Origin: RGIG2206 sp045579085
Lineage (GTDB): Bacteria > Bacillota > Clostridia > Oscillospirales > Acutalibacteraceae
Direction of reading: 5' to 3'
NCBI GenBank assembly: GCA_045579085.1
Contig: JAZNLO010000001.1
Span: 46,772 to 110,771, forward strand
DNA length: 64,000 nt
Shown here: piece after piece, positions 23,938-30,741 of the stretch
Numbering within the stretch: the first letter of the stretch is position 1
Layout: every line of letters begins with the position of its first letter
Translations under genes and position numbers: made by a program
The notes under the pieces: model-generated
What the model saw: the letters and a program-made list of their open reading frames with translations, nothing else
Database searches by the model: none
What the model was told of the DNA's origin: nothing

Positions 23938-24013
23938 GGGGGCGTAGCTCAGTTGGGAGAGCGTACGGTTCGCATCCGTAAGGTCGAGAGTTCGAACCTC
24001 TTCGTCTCCACCA
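23938..24013 (+). tRNA. tRNA-Ala (anticodon CGC)
   Basis: The cloverleaf folds fully: acceptor GGGGGCG pairs with CGTCTCC, and D-stem GCTC/GAGC follows. The anticodon stem TACGG/CCGTA closes loop TTCGCAT (anticodon CGC, decoding GCG), and T-stem GAGAG/CTCTT closes loop TTCGAAC. The G3-U70 wobble, the identity element of alanine tRNA, is present. The discriminator is A, and the CCA end is encoded (24011-24013). It stands alone with its own promoter and terminator. Confidence 0.96.
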
Positions 24014-24056
24014 AAACAATAACCCTGTCAACGTTTGTTGACAGGGTTATTGTTTT
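24013..24056 (+). terminator. Strong terminator after tRNA-Ala
   Basis: A perfect 19-bp stem (AAAACAATAACCCTGTCAA and complement) with a six-base loop, starting at the last base of the CCA end. The 3' arm ends in TTATTGTTTT. Confidence 0.9.
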
Positions 24057-24094
24057 GCACTGTTCATTTTTCTTACAAATTTTTATAAGCGGCA

Positions 24095-24123
24095 TTGATT
24101 AGGGGGAAATGATATGATATAAT
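24095..24123 (+). promoter_or_regulatory. Sigma-A type promoter for second EamA gene
   Basis: TTGATT, 17-base spacer, TATAAT, with a short leader to the ATG at 24155. Confidence 0.75.
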
Positions 24124-24154
24124 TCGCTTATGTTAAAGTAAAAGAGGTGAGTAT

Positions 24155-25051
24155 ATGGGCGAGAATGTCAAGGCAAGGCTTTATCTTGCCTCTTCAATGT
24201 TTATATTCGGCACGATTGGTATATTCAGAACCTTTATCCCTATATCCTCAGGCTTTATTGCATTTGCAAGAGGAATAATAGGCACAGTCTTTTTGCTCAC
24301 TCTGATGCTTGTTATGCGAAAAAAAGTAGCGATTGATGCAATAAAATCCAACCTCATGTTGCTCGCTCTTTCGGGAGCGTTAATTGGCTTTAACTGGATA
24401 CTGCTGTTTGAATCTTATAAGTATACCACAGTTGCGAACGCCACCTTGTGCTACTATATGGCGCCGATTTTTGTTATTGCGGTATCGCCGTTTGCGTTTA
24501 AAGAGCGGCTAACGTTGAAAAAGACGATATGCGTAGCGGTTGCTCTTGCGGGAATGGCGTGCATCTCAGGCGTGTACGATATAACCTCGCTCAAAGCCAC
24601 TGAGATACTGGGCATACTGCTCGGATTGGGAGCGGCGCTTCTATACGCATCAGTAATCGTGATAAACAAAAAACTGCGCAACATTTCCGCCTATGACAGA
24701 ACAATAACCCAGCTTGCGACTGCGGGTATTGTAATGTTTGTGTATGCTTTGGCGGTAGAGCGAGAAGCGTTTGCAAAGCTTGACTTTAAAATCACAGCCT
24801 TGCTTGTCTTGGTTGGCATAATACATACAGGTATAGCGTATGCGTTGTATTTCGGCTCACTGGAGAAGCTGAGTGCGCAGACAGTGGCAATATTCAGTTA
24901 TATTGACCCGGTTGTAGCGATAATTTTGTCTACGCTGTTATTACACGATAAAATGGGGCTATACGAGTGGGTTGGTGCTGTGTTGATTCTCGGTGCAACG
25001 TTTATAAGTGAGATAAGTTTTAAAACGGAAAAGGGCACACAAAAAGCATAG
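24155..25051 (+). CDS. EamA/DMT-superfamily transporter
   Basis: The 298-residue membrane protein has ten predicted helices. It begins ARLYLASSMFIFGTIGIFRTF and contains GFIAFARGIIGTVFLL, LIGFNWILLFESYKYTTVANATLCYYMAPIF (in pieces) and, in the second repeat, SYIDPVVAIILSTLLLHDKMGLYEWVGAVLILG, the standard EamA signature. It is only distantly like the EamA gene at 9692-10651. Substrate unknown. AGAGGTGA precedes the ATG. Confidence 0.9.
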   Translation: MGENVKARLYLASSMFIFGTIGIFRTFIPISSGFIAFARGIIGTVFLLTLMLVMRKKVAIDAIKSNLMLLALSGALIGFNWILLFESYKYTTVANATLCYYMAPIFVIAVSPFAFKERLTLKKTICVAVALAGMACISGVYDITSLKATEILGILLGLGAALLYASVIVINKKLRNISAYDRTITQLATAGIVMFVYALAVEREAFAKLDFKITALLVLVGIIHTGIAYALYFGSLEKLSAQTVAIFSYIDPVVAIILSTLLLHDKMGLYEWVGAVLILGATFISEISFKTEKGTQKA

Positions 25052-25090
25052 AAAAAGCAGTTGCGATTTTTATAATCGCAAGTGCTTTTT
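25052..25090. terminator. Bidirectional terminator
   Basis: A 17-bp stem with one mismatch (AAAAAGCA...TGCTTTTT), shared by the convergent EamA and exonuclease-like genes. Confidence 0.88.
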
Positions 25091-25104
25091 GTTATTATGT
25101 AAAC

Positions 25105-25860
25105 TTAAATTTGCTCAAGGCACTTAGAGAAAAGCTCCTTGCATATTAAAGCGTTGCTCATAGCAGAGGAGTCTGCACAGTCGATACCAAGCTTGGTTGC
25201 AAGCGAAAACAGCTTGTGGTCGTCAAGGTCGGGGAAAGCTTTTTTCGATAGTGCCAACGTGTCTATCAGCTTGAATTTGTGCTCCTCTTTCTCCATAGCG
25301 ATTATGACAAAGTCAAAATCGAACCCCGCATCGTGCCCAACAACAGGCAAATCGCCTATGAAAGAAATTAGCTTTTTAAGAGCCACCTTAGCCTTTGGCG
25401 CTTTTTTGAGAATATCATCACTTAGCCCTGTTGCAGCCGCTACTTCAGAGGGCAAGCACAAATCGGAATATACGTGAGAGGCAAACCTGTCAACTATTTT
25501 GCCGCCCTTAACCTTTACTGCGCCTATATCAATAATTCGGTCACGCTTGTAGTTGTCGCCTGTGGTTTCAATGTATGTAACAACGTATCCGTCATCAAGC
25601 TTTTTTCGTTCATCAGCGTTTGAGATATCCAAGAAAGAATAGGAGGATTTGCAGTTGATTAAAACTGCTTTGTCGCCTTCGTTGTACCATTTGACGATAA
25701 GAAAAAGGCTAATTGCAAAGAGAAGCATAAGTGTAACAAGGGCTATCAGTGCATCAATCATAAAAACGGCAAGGAAAATGACAAGCGTTGTTATTACGAT
25801 AGTTGGCATTATGACAGACCAGCGTTTTTTTCTGAGCACTTCTTTAGTGTAATCCTTCAC
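25105..25860 (-). CDS. Membrane-tethered DnaQ/PolC-exonuclease-fold protein lacking catalytic residues
   Basis: The 251-residue protein has two N-terminal membrane helices (about 16-34 and 37-56) followed by a DEDDh exonuclease fold (about 90-248). The fold is clear from VVTYIETTGDNYKRDRIIDIGAVKV, ATGLSDDIL, PVVGHDAGFDFDFV and HKLFSLATKLGI. The active site is broken: motif I reads Y-I-E where the family has D-x-E, and motif III reads SSAMSNAL where it has HxAxxDA, so two aspartates and the histidine are lost. Only the motif I glutamate and the motif II aspartate remain. It is therefore probably a membrane-bound nucleic-acid-binding or protein-binding pseudo-enzyme. It starts with GTG at 25860 after GGAGGG and has its own promoter, divergent from the Mrr-like gene. 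Confidence 0.8.
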   Translation of the reverse strand: MKDYTKEVLRKKRWSVIMPTIVITTLVIFLAVFMIDALIALVTLMLLFAISLFLIVKWYNEGDKAVLINCKSSYSFLDISNADERKKLDDGYVVTYIETTGDNYKRDRIIDIGAVKVKGGKIVDRFASHVYSDLCLPSEVAAATGLSDDILKKAPKAKVALKKLISFIGDLPVVGHDAGFDFDFVIIAMEKEEHKFKLIDTLALSKKAFPDLDDHKLFSLATKLGIDCADSSAMSNALICKELFSKCLEQI

Positions 25861-25890
25861 CTATATCCCTCCAATCAGTGATTTTATATA

Positions 25891-25919
25891 AGTATACAAA
25901 ACTTTTGCGTGTTAATCAA
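25891..25919 (-). promoter_or_regulatory. Sigma-A type promoter for pseudo-exonuclease gene
   Basis: On the minus strand: TTGATT, 17-base spacer, TATACT. It lies back to back with the Mrr-like gene promoter. Confidence 0.75.
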
Positions 25920-25931
25920 GAGTTTTACTGA

Positions 25932-25960
25932 TTTACAATTTTAAAATAAGATGCTAAAAT
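25932..25960 (+). promoter_or_regulatory. Sigma-A type promoter for Mrr-like gene
   Basis: TTTACA, 17-base spacer, TAAAAT, 26 bases before the ATG. Its -35 box begins 12 bases from the divergent promoter. Confidence 0.65.
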
Positions 25961-25986
25961 AAACTTATGGCAAAGGGGGCGAGAAG

Positions 25987-26946
25987 ATGACAGGTCACGA
26001 GTACGAGCAGGCGGTAGGAGAATATTTGCTTCGTCACGGTTATGACAGTGTTTCGGTTACAAAAGGCTCGGGCGATTTCGGAGTTGATATCGTTGCGCAA
26101 AACAACGAGGGCAAGGTTGCCGTTCAGTGCAAGTATTATTCGGGCAAGGTGGGCTTGGAGGCTGTACAGCAGGTTGTGGCAGGTATGGCGGTCTACGATT
26201 GCGACAGCGCTATGGTGGTGACAAACAGCACCTTTACTCCGGCGGCAAAGCAGCTTGCTCAAATCAACGGCGTGGAGCTTATCGACAGAGTTGACAGCAA
26301 GGGCAGAGCCTTTTTGCCTACGCTTTTGAGAGTGGTAAGCGCCTTTGCTTTGGGCGCGGTTGTTTTGTGGCTTGCAAAGCTCGCTTTTGACCAGATTAAG
26401 ACGTTCATTTTGGCTGAGGATTATTTTTCAGCGCTGCAAACGGCGGCGCTTTCGGTTGTGGTTTTAGCGGTTTTAATACTGGCTTTCGTCGTCGCTTTTA
26501 AGCTAAAACGCAGAATAGACAGCGTGGACAGGCCATCGCGTGACCGAAAAAACAAGCGTGGCTTTGAGGATGAGTATGACGTCACGTTGCCTGAGGGGTT
26601 TAACGAGTATCTCAGGCGTGCAAAGAGCGGCAGGGGCTTTGAGCAGAGCAGAATTTGTCTGCTCTCCGCCGATAGCGAAAACGTGCTTTTGAGGCTTAGA
26701 AACGAGTACCCTGCGGAGTACGAAATGCTCTACGACGCTTTTTGTGCCTTGCTTGACGGGCAGAGGGTAACTCCTAACACCTTGCAGCGCAAGCTTCATT
26801 TGTATCACACACAGGCGGGGCGAATTTTTGATGCGCTTGAGGTTGCGGGCTTTATAGGTGAGGTTGATGGTAGGTGGGATACCTTGCTGACTGAGGACGA
26901 GGTAATAGCCAAAATTGACGAGTGTGAACGGGAAAATTTAGAATAA
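25987..26946 (+). CDS. Mrr-type nuclease domain fused to membrane segments and FtsK-gamma-like winged helix
   Basis: The 319-residue protein has three parts. Residues 1-105 are an Mrr_cat restriction-endonuclease fold: GHEYEQAVGEYL, then GSGDFGVDIVAQ with D34, then AVQCKYYSGKVG with Q47 and K49, and MVVTNSTFTPAAK. The PD-(D/E)xK-type metal site looks intact. Residues 115-175 hold two membrane helices. Residues about 245-310 form a small winged-helix-like domain (VTPNTLQRKLHLYHTQAGRIFDALEVAGFIG) resembling the FtsK/SpoIIIE gamma DNA-reading domain. No methylase or specificity partner is adjacent, so it is unlikely to be a classical restriction enzyme. AAAGGGGGCG precedes the ATG. Confidence 0.82.
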   Translation: MTGHEYEQAVGEYLLRHGYDSVSVTKGSGDFGVDIVAQNNEGKVAVQCKYYSGKVGLEAVQQVVAGMAVYDCDSAMVVTNSTFTPAAKQLAQINGVELIDRVDSKGRAFLPTLLRVVSAFALGAVVLWLAKLAFDQIKTFILAEDYFSALQTAALSVVVLAVLILAFVVAFKLKRRIDSVDRPSRDRKNKRGFEDEYDVTLPEGFNEYLRRAKSGRGFEQSRICLLSADSENVLLRLRNEYPAEYEMLYDAFCALLDGQRVTPNTLQRKLHLYHTQAGRIFDALEVAGFIGEVDGRWDTLLTEDEVIAKIDECERENLE

Positions 26947-26950
26947 GAAA

Positions 26951-26994
26951 AAACACACCCCTTGCGCTGCGATGCAAACGTGGCACAAGGGGTG
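26951..26994 (-). terminator. Terminator after uvrC
   Basis: CACCCCTTG and its complement, with further partial pairing inside, followed on the minus strand by a TTTTTT run. It lies between the convergent Mrr-like gene and uvrC. Confidence 0.8.
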
Positions 26995-27008
26995 ATTTGT
27001 TATATAAA

Positions 27009-28838
27009 TTACTGCTTCCTAAAATGGTTGTAAACGCTCTTTGCGGCGGTAGAAGTGATGCCCTTAACTTTCAAAAGGTCTTCAAGCTCTGCCTTTGAGA
27101 TAGCATCAATAGTACCAAAGTGAGCCAGAAGCGCCTTTGCTCTGGTTTCACCGACGCCTTCGATTTCTGTAAGCGAGGAGCCAAGCATTTTTCGTTTGCG
27201 CCTTTGCTTGTGATAGCCGATGGCGAATCTGTGTACCTCTTCCTGTATCGAGTAGATAAGATTATATGCCGCCCTCGTCGCCTTGATTAAGATTTCATCT
27301 CCGTCAGACGTAACCGCACGTGTTTTGTGACGGGCGTCCTTAACCATTCCAAAGACAGCGACATTTATATTTTTCTCTTTTAAAACTTCCTTTACAGCGT
27401 TAACCTGACCTTGACCGCCGTCAAGCAGAATCAAGTCGGGCAAACGGCTGAAATAGTCCTCAGCATCTTGCTTTTTGTATTCGTCAAACCGCCTTGAGAG
27501 CACCTCTGCCATAGAGGCGCAGTCATCGTTAGCGTATGCGTTGATTTTGAATTTGCGGTATCCCGACTTGTATTTCTCACCGTTTTTGTATACAACCATA
27601 CCGCCAACGGTCTCGTCGCCTGCGGTGTGCGAAATGTCATAGGCTTCGATAAACTTAGGTGGCTTACGCAAGCCTAAAAGCTGCGCTAACTCCGAAAGCG
27701 CGGCTGTTTGATGCCCTGAGCGGCTGTGCTTTTGCGCCAGATTCTCGGCGGCATTTTGCTTGCACATTTCAACTAATTTTTTCTGCTCGGCACGTTGAGG
27801 AATAGTTATGGATACTTTTTTTCCACGCTTGTCAGACAGCCAAGACTGGAGCAGCTCAGTATCGGTGATTTCGCCGTCAAGAGCGATAACAGGCGGTATG
27901 TCACGGCTGATTGAGTAGTAGCGTCTTATAAATTCCGAACGTGCTTCGTCGGGTGAATCCACAGCGTCAACGAGGAAATACTCGGTGTCGCACAGCCGTC
28001 CGTTTCTGAAGTTGAACACTTCAAAGCACGCGCCGTCAGACGCAGTCGCAAGTGCGATTATGTCTTGCTCGCGCACACGTGCCTCAACTACCTTTTGCTT
28101 TGCACTCATTGCACGCAAAGCGCTGATTCTGTCACGTAGACGGGCGGCTTTCTCAAACTCGAGGTTTTCGGCTGCCTCTTTCATCTGCTTCGACATAGTG
28201 TTAATTGCGGCGGACGAGCCATCAGTTAAAAACTCAAGTGCGCTGTCAACAGCTTGCTCGTAATCCTCAAGACTGATTTTACTGCAACACGGCGCGCTGC
28301 ACTGACCTATGTGATAGTTAAGGCAAGGTCTGCCTTGCTTTTTCGCCATATCTTTGGCGGTCTTAGTGCATGAGGGCAGCTTGAATGCTTTTAGCGCAGC
28401 ATCAACAGAACGAGCCACGTTGTAGCTGGAAGTGTACGGGCCAATGTATTGCGCGGAGTCGTTGAGCATCTGCTTAGCCGCCTTAATTGTGCGCCACGGG
28501 GCAGGGGAAACCTTGATATAGTGAAAGCCTTTGGCGTCCTTGAGCAGAATGTTGTATTTCGGGTTGTGCTGCTTTATAATCGAGCACTCAAGGGTGAGCG
28601 CCTCAAACTCGCTGTTGCAGAGGATGTAATCAAAATCGTCCACGTTTTCAACCATACGGCGCACCTTATCGGTGTGATGCTGTTGCGAGCCGAAGTATTG
28701 TGAAACTCGGTTGCGGAGGGCTTTTGCCTTGCCGATATAAATGATTTTGCCGCTCTTGTCACGCATGATATAAACGCCGGGAGAAAGCGGCAACCGCCTT
28801 GCTTTTTTCATAAGGCGTGTTAAACGCTCATCAGCCAT
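27009..28838 (-). CDS. uvrC: Excinuclease ABC subunit C
   Basis: The 609-residue nucleotide-excision repair nuclease makes both incisions around a DNA lesion after UvrAB loading. It has the N-terminal GIY-YIG domain (GVYIMRDKSGKIIYIGKAKALRNRVSQYF in pieces), a Cys-rich patch CLNYHIGQCSAPC, a UVR motif (INTMSKQMKEAAENLEFEKAARLRD region), the RNase H-like C-terminal nuclease with EAYDISHTAGDETVGGMVV and LPDLILLDGGQGQ, and tandem HhH motifs ending KVKGITSTAAKSVYNHF. The start at 28838 is used because GGAGGTGA precedes it; an ATG at 28853 overlaps that site. Single gene. Confidence 0.96.
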   Translation of the reverse strand: MADERLTRLMKKARRLPLSPGVYIMRDKSGKIIYIGKAKALRNRVSQYFGSQQHHTDKVRRMVENVDDFDYILCNSEFEALTLECSIIKQHNPKYNILLKDAKGFHYIKVSPAPWRTIKAAKQMLNDSAQYIGPYTSSYNVARSVDAALKAFKLPSCTKTAKDMAKKQGRPCLNYHIGQCSAPCCSKISLEDYEQAVDSALEFLTDGSSAAINTMSKQMKEAAENLEFEKAARLRDRISALRAMSAKQKVVEARVREQDIIALATASDGACFEVFNFRNGRLCDTEYFLVDAVDSPDEARSEFIRRYYSISRDIPPVIALDGEITDTELLQSWLSDKRGKKVSITIPQRAEQKKLVEMCKQNAAENLAQKHSRSGHQTAALSELAQLLGLRKPPKFIEAYDISHTAGDETVGGMVVYKNGEKYKSGYRKFKINAYANDDCASMAEVLSRRFDEYKKQDAEDYFSRLPDLILLDGGQGQVNAVKEVLKEKNINVAVFGMVKDARHKTRAVTSDGDEILIKATRAAYNLIYSIQEEVHRFAIGYHKQRRKRKMLGSSLTEIEGVGETRAKALLAHFGTIDAISKAELEDLLKVKGITSTAAKSVYNHFRKQ

Positions 28839-28860
28839 TGACTTCACCTCCATTTATTAG

Positions 28861-28889
28861 ATTTTAACACTTTCCGCTCATAAATTCAA
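28861..28889 (-). promoter_or_regulatory. Sigma-A type promoter for uvrC
   Basis: On the minus strand: TTGAAT, 17-base spacer, TAAAAT. Confidence 0.65.
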
Positions 28890-28932
28890 CTTAAATACTT
28901 TCCATCTGTTTTAGAACGGAGAAGCAAATGAA

Positions 28933-28966
28933 AAACAGCAGTGGAGCGCACACTCCATTGCTGTTT
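28933..28966 (-). terminator. Terminator after cotJ operon
   Basis: A 14-bp stem with one wobble (CTCCA...TGGAG, AAACAGCA), a six-base loop and a TTTTT tail on the minus strand, placed 27 bases after the cotJC stop. Confidence 0.85.
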
Positions 28967-28993
28967 GTGTTGCGGGACTTATGCCCATTATAG

Positions 28994-29599
28994 TTACTTT
29001 TGAGGTTTATCAAAGCTGGGGTTGAAGGCGTAGAAGTTACGGTCGTCGAGTTTGTCTTGCAAAATCCTTAACGCCTCGCCGAATCGTTGATAGTGCACAA
29101 GCTCGCGCTGGCGCAAGAATCTGATTGGGTCTTTAACGTCGGGGTCATCGCAAAATCTGAGAATATTATCATACGTGGTTCTTGCCTTCTGCTCTGCTGC
29201 CAAATCTTCGTGAAGGTCGGTTATCGGGTCGCCCTTGACAGCGAGATACGCTGCAGTAAACGGCGTGCCAGACGCTGCCTGAGGATACACACCTGTGGTG
29301 TGGTCTACGAAATAGGTGTCGAAGCCTTTGGCTTTAATTTCCTCTTCAGAGAGGTTGCGAGTGAGCTGATGAACGATAGTGCCCACCATTTCTAAATGTC
29401 CCAACTCCTCCACACCGATATCAGTAAGCAAGCCTTTAAGCTCGTTATAAGGCATAGAGTATCGCTGACTTAAATATCTGAGGCTGGCAGCCAACTCGCC
29501 GTCTGGACCGCCGTACTGGGTGATGATTATATTTGCCAACGCCGGATTAGGACGTGCAATTTTTACCGGATATTGAAGTTTTTTCTGATAACTAAACAT
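28994..29599 (-). CDS. cotJC: Spore coat protein CotJC (manganese-catalase family)
   Basis: The 201-residue protein belongs to the manganese catalase/ferritin-like family used in spore coats. It starts with MFSYQKKLQYPVKI and shows the ligand-bearing helices LRYLSQRYSMP, GVEELGHLEMVGTIVHQLT and HEDLAAEQKARTTYDNIL, plus RFLRQRELVHYQRFGEAL. Glutamates and histidines for a dimanganese site are present. It may therefore protect the spore from peroxide, although that activity is inferred. Its start overlaps the cotJB stop (TAATG), the usual cotJ layout. Confidence 0.95.
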   Translation of the reverse strand: MFSYQKKLQYPVKIARPNPALANIIITQYGGPDGELAASLRYLSQRYSMPYNELKGLLTDIGVEELGHLEMVGTIVHQLTRNLSEEEIKAKGFDTYFVDHTTGVYPQAASGTPFTAAYLAVKGDPITDLHEDLAAEQKARTTYDNILRFCDDPDVKDPIRFLRQRELVHYQRFGEALRILQDKLDDRNFYAFNPSFDKPQK

Positions 29600-29859
29600 T
29601 ACTTAACATACCCCTCCGCTTCCCAAGGCCACGGAGAATCGAGCCACTCAAAACGTTTGTCTCCGTAGACACTTTTGATTGTCAACGGGCCGTATTTCTG
29701 CTCGTATTCACGTGTGAGAATTTTAGTTTGTTCTGTTAATCTTTTCAGATTTTCCAGTGCTTCGTGATTATCAGGGTGTGTGTCGAGAAACATATGAGTT
29801 TCCCACGCTGCGAACTGTGATGCAGAGAGTTTCCTTAAAAGCTGTTCCCTGTTTGTCAT
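29599..29859 (-). CDS. cotJB: Spore coat protein CotJB
   Basis: The 86-residue protein shows the CotJB hallmarks: AAWETHMFLDTHPDNHEAL near the start and DKRFEWLDSPWPWE at the C-terminus. In Bacillus it is made in the mother cell and assembled with CotJC into the coat. It overlaps cotJA by four bases at its start and cotJC by one base at its end. Confidence 0.95.
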   Translation of the reverse strand: MTNREQLLRKLSASQFAAWETHMFLDTHPDNHEALENLKRLTEQTKILTREYEQKYGPLTIKSVYGDKRFEWLDSPWPWEAEGYVK

Positions 29860-30053
29860 TGAACTGCCTTCTTTCCGCAGAAGGGCTTGTATAGGCAGGG
29901 GAAAAGCGTGCCGGCGTTGAGGGCGATATCCTCGCCGTACATAACGCCGTACTCTTGCATAGGCACATAAGCCATAGCAACCACAGCGTCTTCAATAGGT
30001 TCGGCGCAGGCAGTTGATGGCATAGCCATATCTTCGTTTGGTCTTATAGTCAA
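29856..30053 (-). CDS. cotJA: Spore coat associated protein CotJA
   Basis: The 65-residue protein matches CotJA by AMAYVPMQEYGVMY and NAGTLFPCLYKPFCGK. It is the first gene of cotJABC, and its presence with cotJB and cotJC supports a sporulating host. The upstream sequence lacks a good vegetative promoter, as expected for a mother-cell operon. Confidence 0.92.
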   Translation of the reverse strand: MTIRPNEDMAMPSTACAEPIEDAVVAMAYVPMQEYGVMYGEDIALNAGTLFPCLYKPFCGKKAVQ

Positions 30054-30100
30054 TTTCTATCTCTCCGTTTCGTTGAAGCCTTTTTACAGGCTTACGTTAC

Positions 30101-30127
30101 ATAGTATGTCCGTTGCGGCGAGGTTGT
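30101..30127 (-). promoter_or_regulatory. Possible mother-cell sigma promoter for cotJ
   Basis: The minus strand has CATACTAT, close to the sigma-E -10 consensus CATACAnT, 48 bases before cotJA. The -35 region (GTCACAA) is a weak match, so this is tentative. Confidence 0.3.
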
Positions 30128-30158
30128 GACAAGCGTGAGGACTTAGTTGTAAGCGCAA

Positions 30159-30190
30159 AAAAAGCACCCTTTGTCAAAAGGATGCTTTTT
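30159..30190 (-). terminator. Terminator after dCMP deaminase gene
   Basis: A 14-bp stem with one wobble (AAAAAGCA...TGCTTTTT) and a four-base loop, T-run on the minus-strand side. Confidence 0.85.
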
Positions 30191-30208
30191 GCCTTTTATC
30201 AGACAAAA

Positions 30209-30691
30209 TTATTTCTTAGTAAAATTCAGCTCGATAGAGTCAATATCTGTGTTAAGCTGAGTGAACTTTACGCCTGCCGATTCAAGCATACGCTTTGATG
30301 CACGGGTTGAAGGCAGGTCGGCATATTTGTCATAGAGGTAAACAACCTCTTTGATACCGCTTTGGATTATAGCCTTTGCGCACTCGTTGCACGGGAACAG
30401 GTCAACATATATTTTTGCGCCTTTGAGCGAGCGACCGCCTGCGTTAAGGATGGCGTTAAGCTCAGCGTGAACAACGTAGTTGTATTTTGTGTCGCAGCCC
30501 TCACGCTCCCAGGGGAAAACGTCATCCGAGCAGCCATAGGGGAAGCCGTTGTAGCCTGTTGAGAGGATAACGTTTGCGTTATCAACGATGCAAGCGCCAA
30601 CCTGAGTGTTCGGGTCCTTGCTTCTCTTGGATGCGAGCAGCGATACTCCCATAAAATATTCGTCCCAGTTTATATAGTCTTTTCTTTTCAA
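30209..30691 (-). CDS. Deoxycytidylate deaminase-like protein (ComEB family)
   Basis: The 160-residue zinc enzyme has the cytidine/dCMP deaminase signature: H75-A-E77 in VVHAELNAIL and P100-C101-x-x-C104 in LFPCNECAKAI, which bind zinc and activate water. The SKDPNTQVGACIVD start and GYNGFPYGCSDD are typical of the dCMP deaminase/ComEB group, which makes dUMP for thymidylate synthesis. The start codon is TTG at 30691, eight bases after GAGGTG. It has its own promoter, which overlaps the end of the teichoic acid operon. Confidence 0.88.
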   Translation of the reverse strand: MKRKDYINWDEYFMGVSLLASKRSKDPNTQVGACIVDNANVILSTGYNGFPYGCSDDVFPWEREGCDTKYNYVVHAELNAILNAGGRSLKGAKIYVDLFPCNECAKAIIQSGIKEVVYLYDKYADLPSTRASKRMLESAGVKFTQLNTDIDSIELNFTKK

Positions 30692-30712
30692 ATCAATACA
30701 CCTCTTAAGTGA

Positions 30713-30741
30713 ATTATATTATTTTTAAATCCTATAGTCAA
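30713..30741 (-). promoter_or_regulatory. Sigma-A type promoter for dCMP deaminase gene
   Basis: On the minus strand: TTGACT, 17-base spacer, TATAAT. The -35 box overlaps the stop codon of the upstream transferase gene. Confidence 0.8.

Noticed and set aside
25987..26946. Classical restriction-modification system
   Set aside because: No methyltransferase or specificity gene is nearby, and membrane helices do not fit a type IV restriction enzyme of the usual form.
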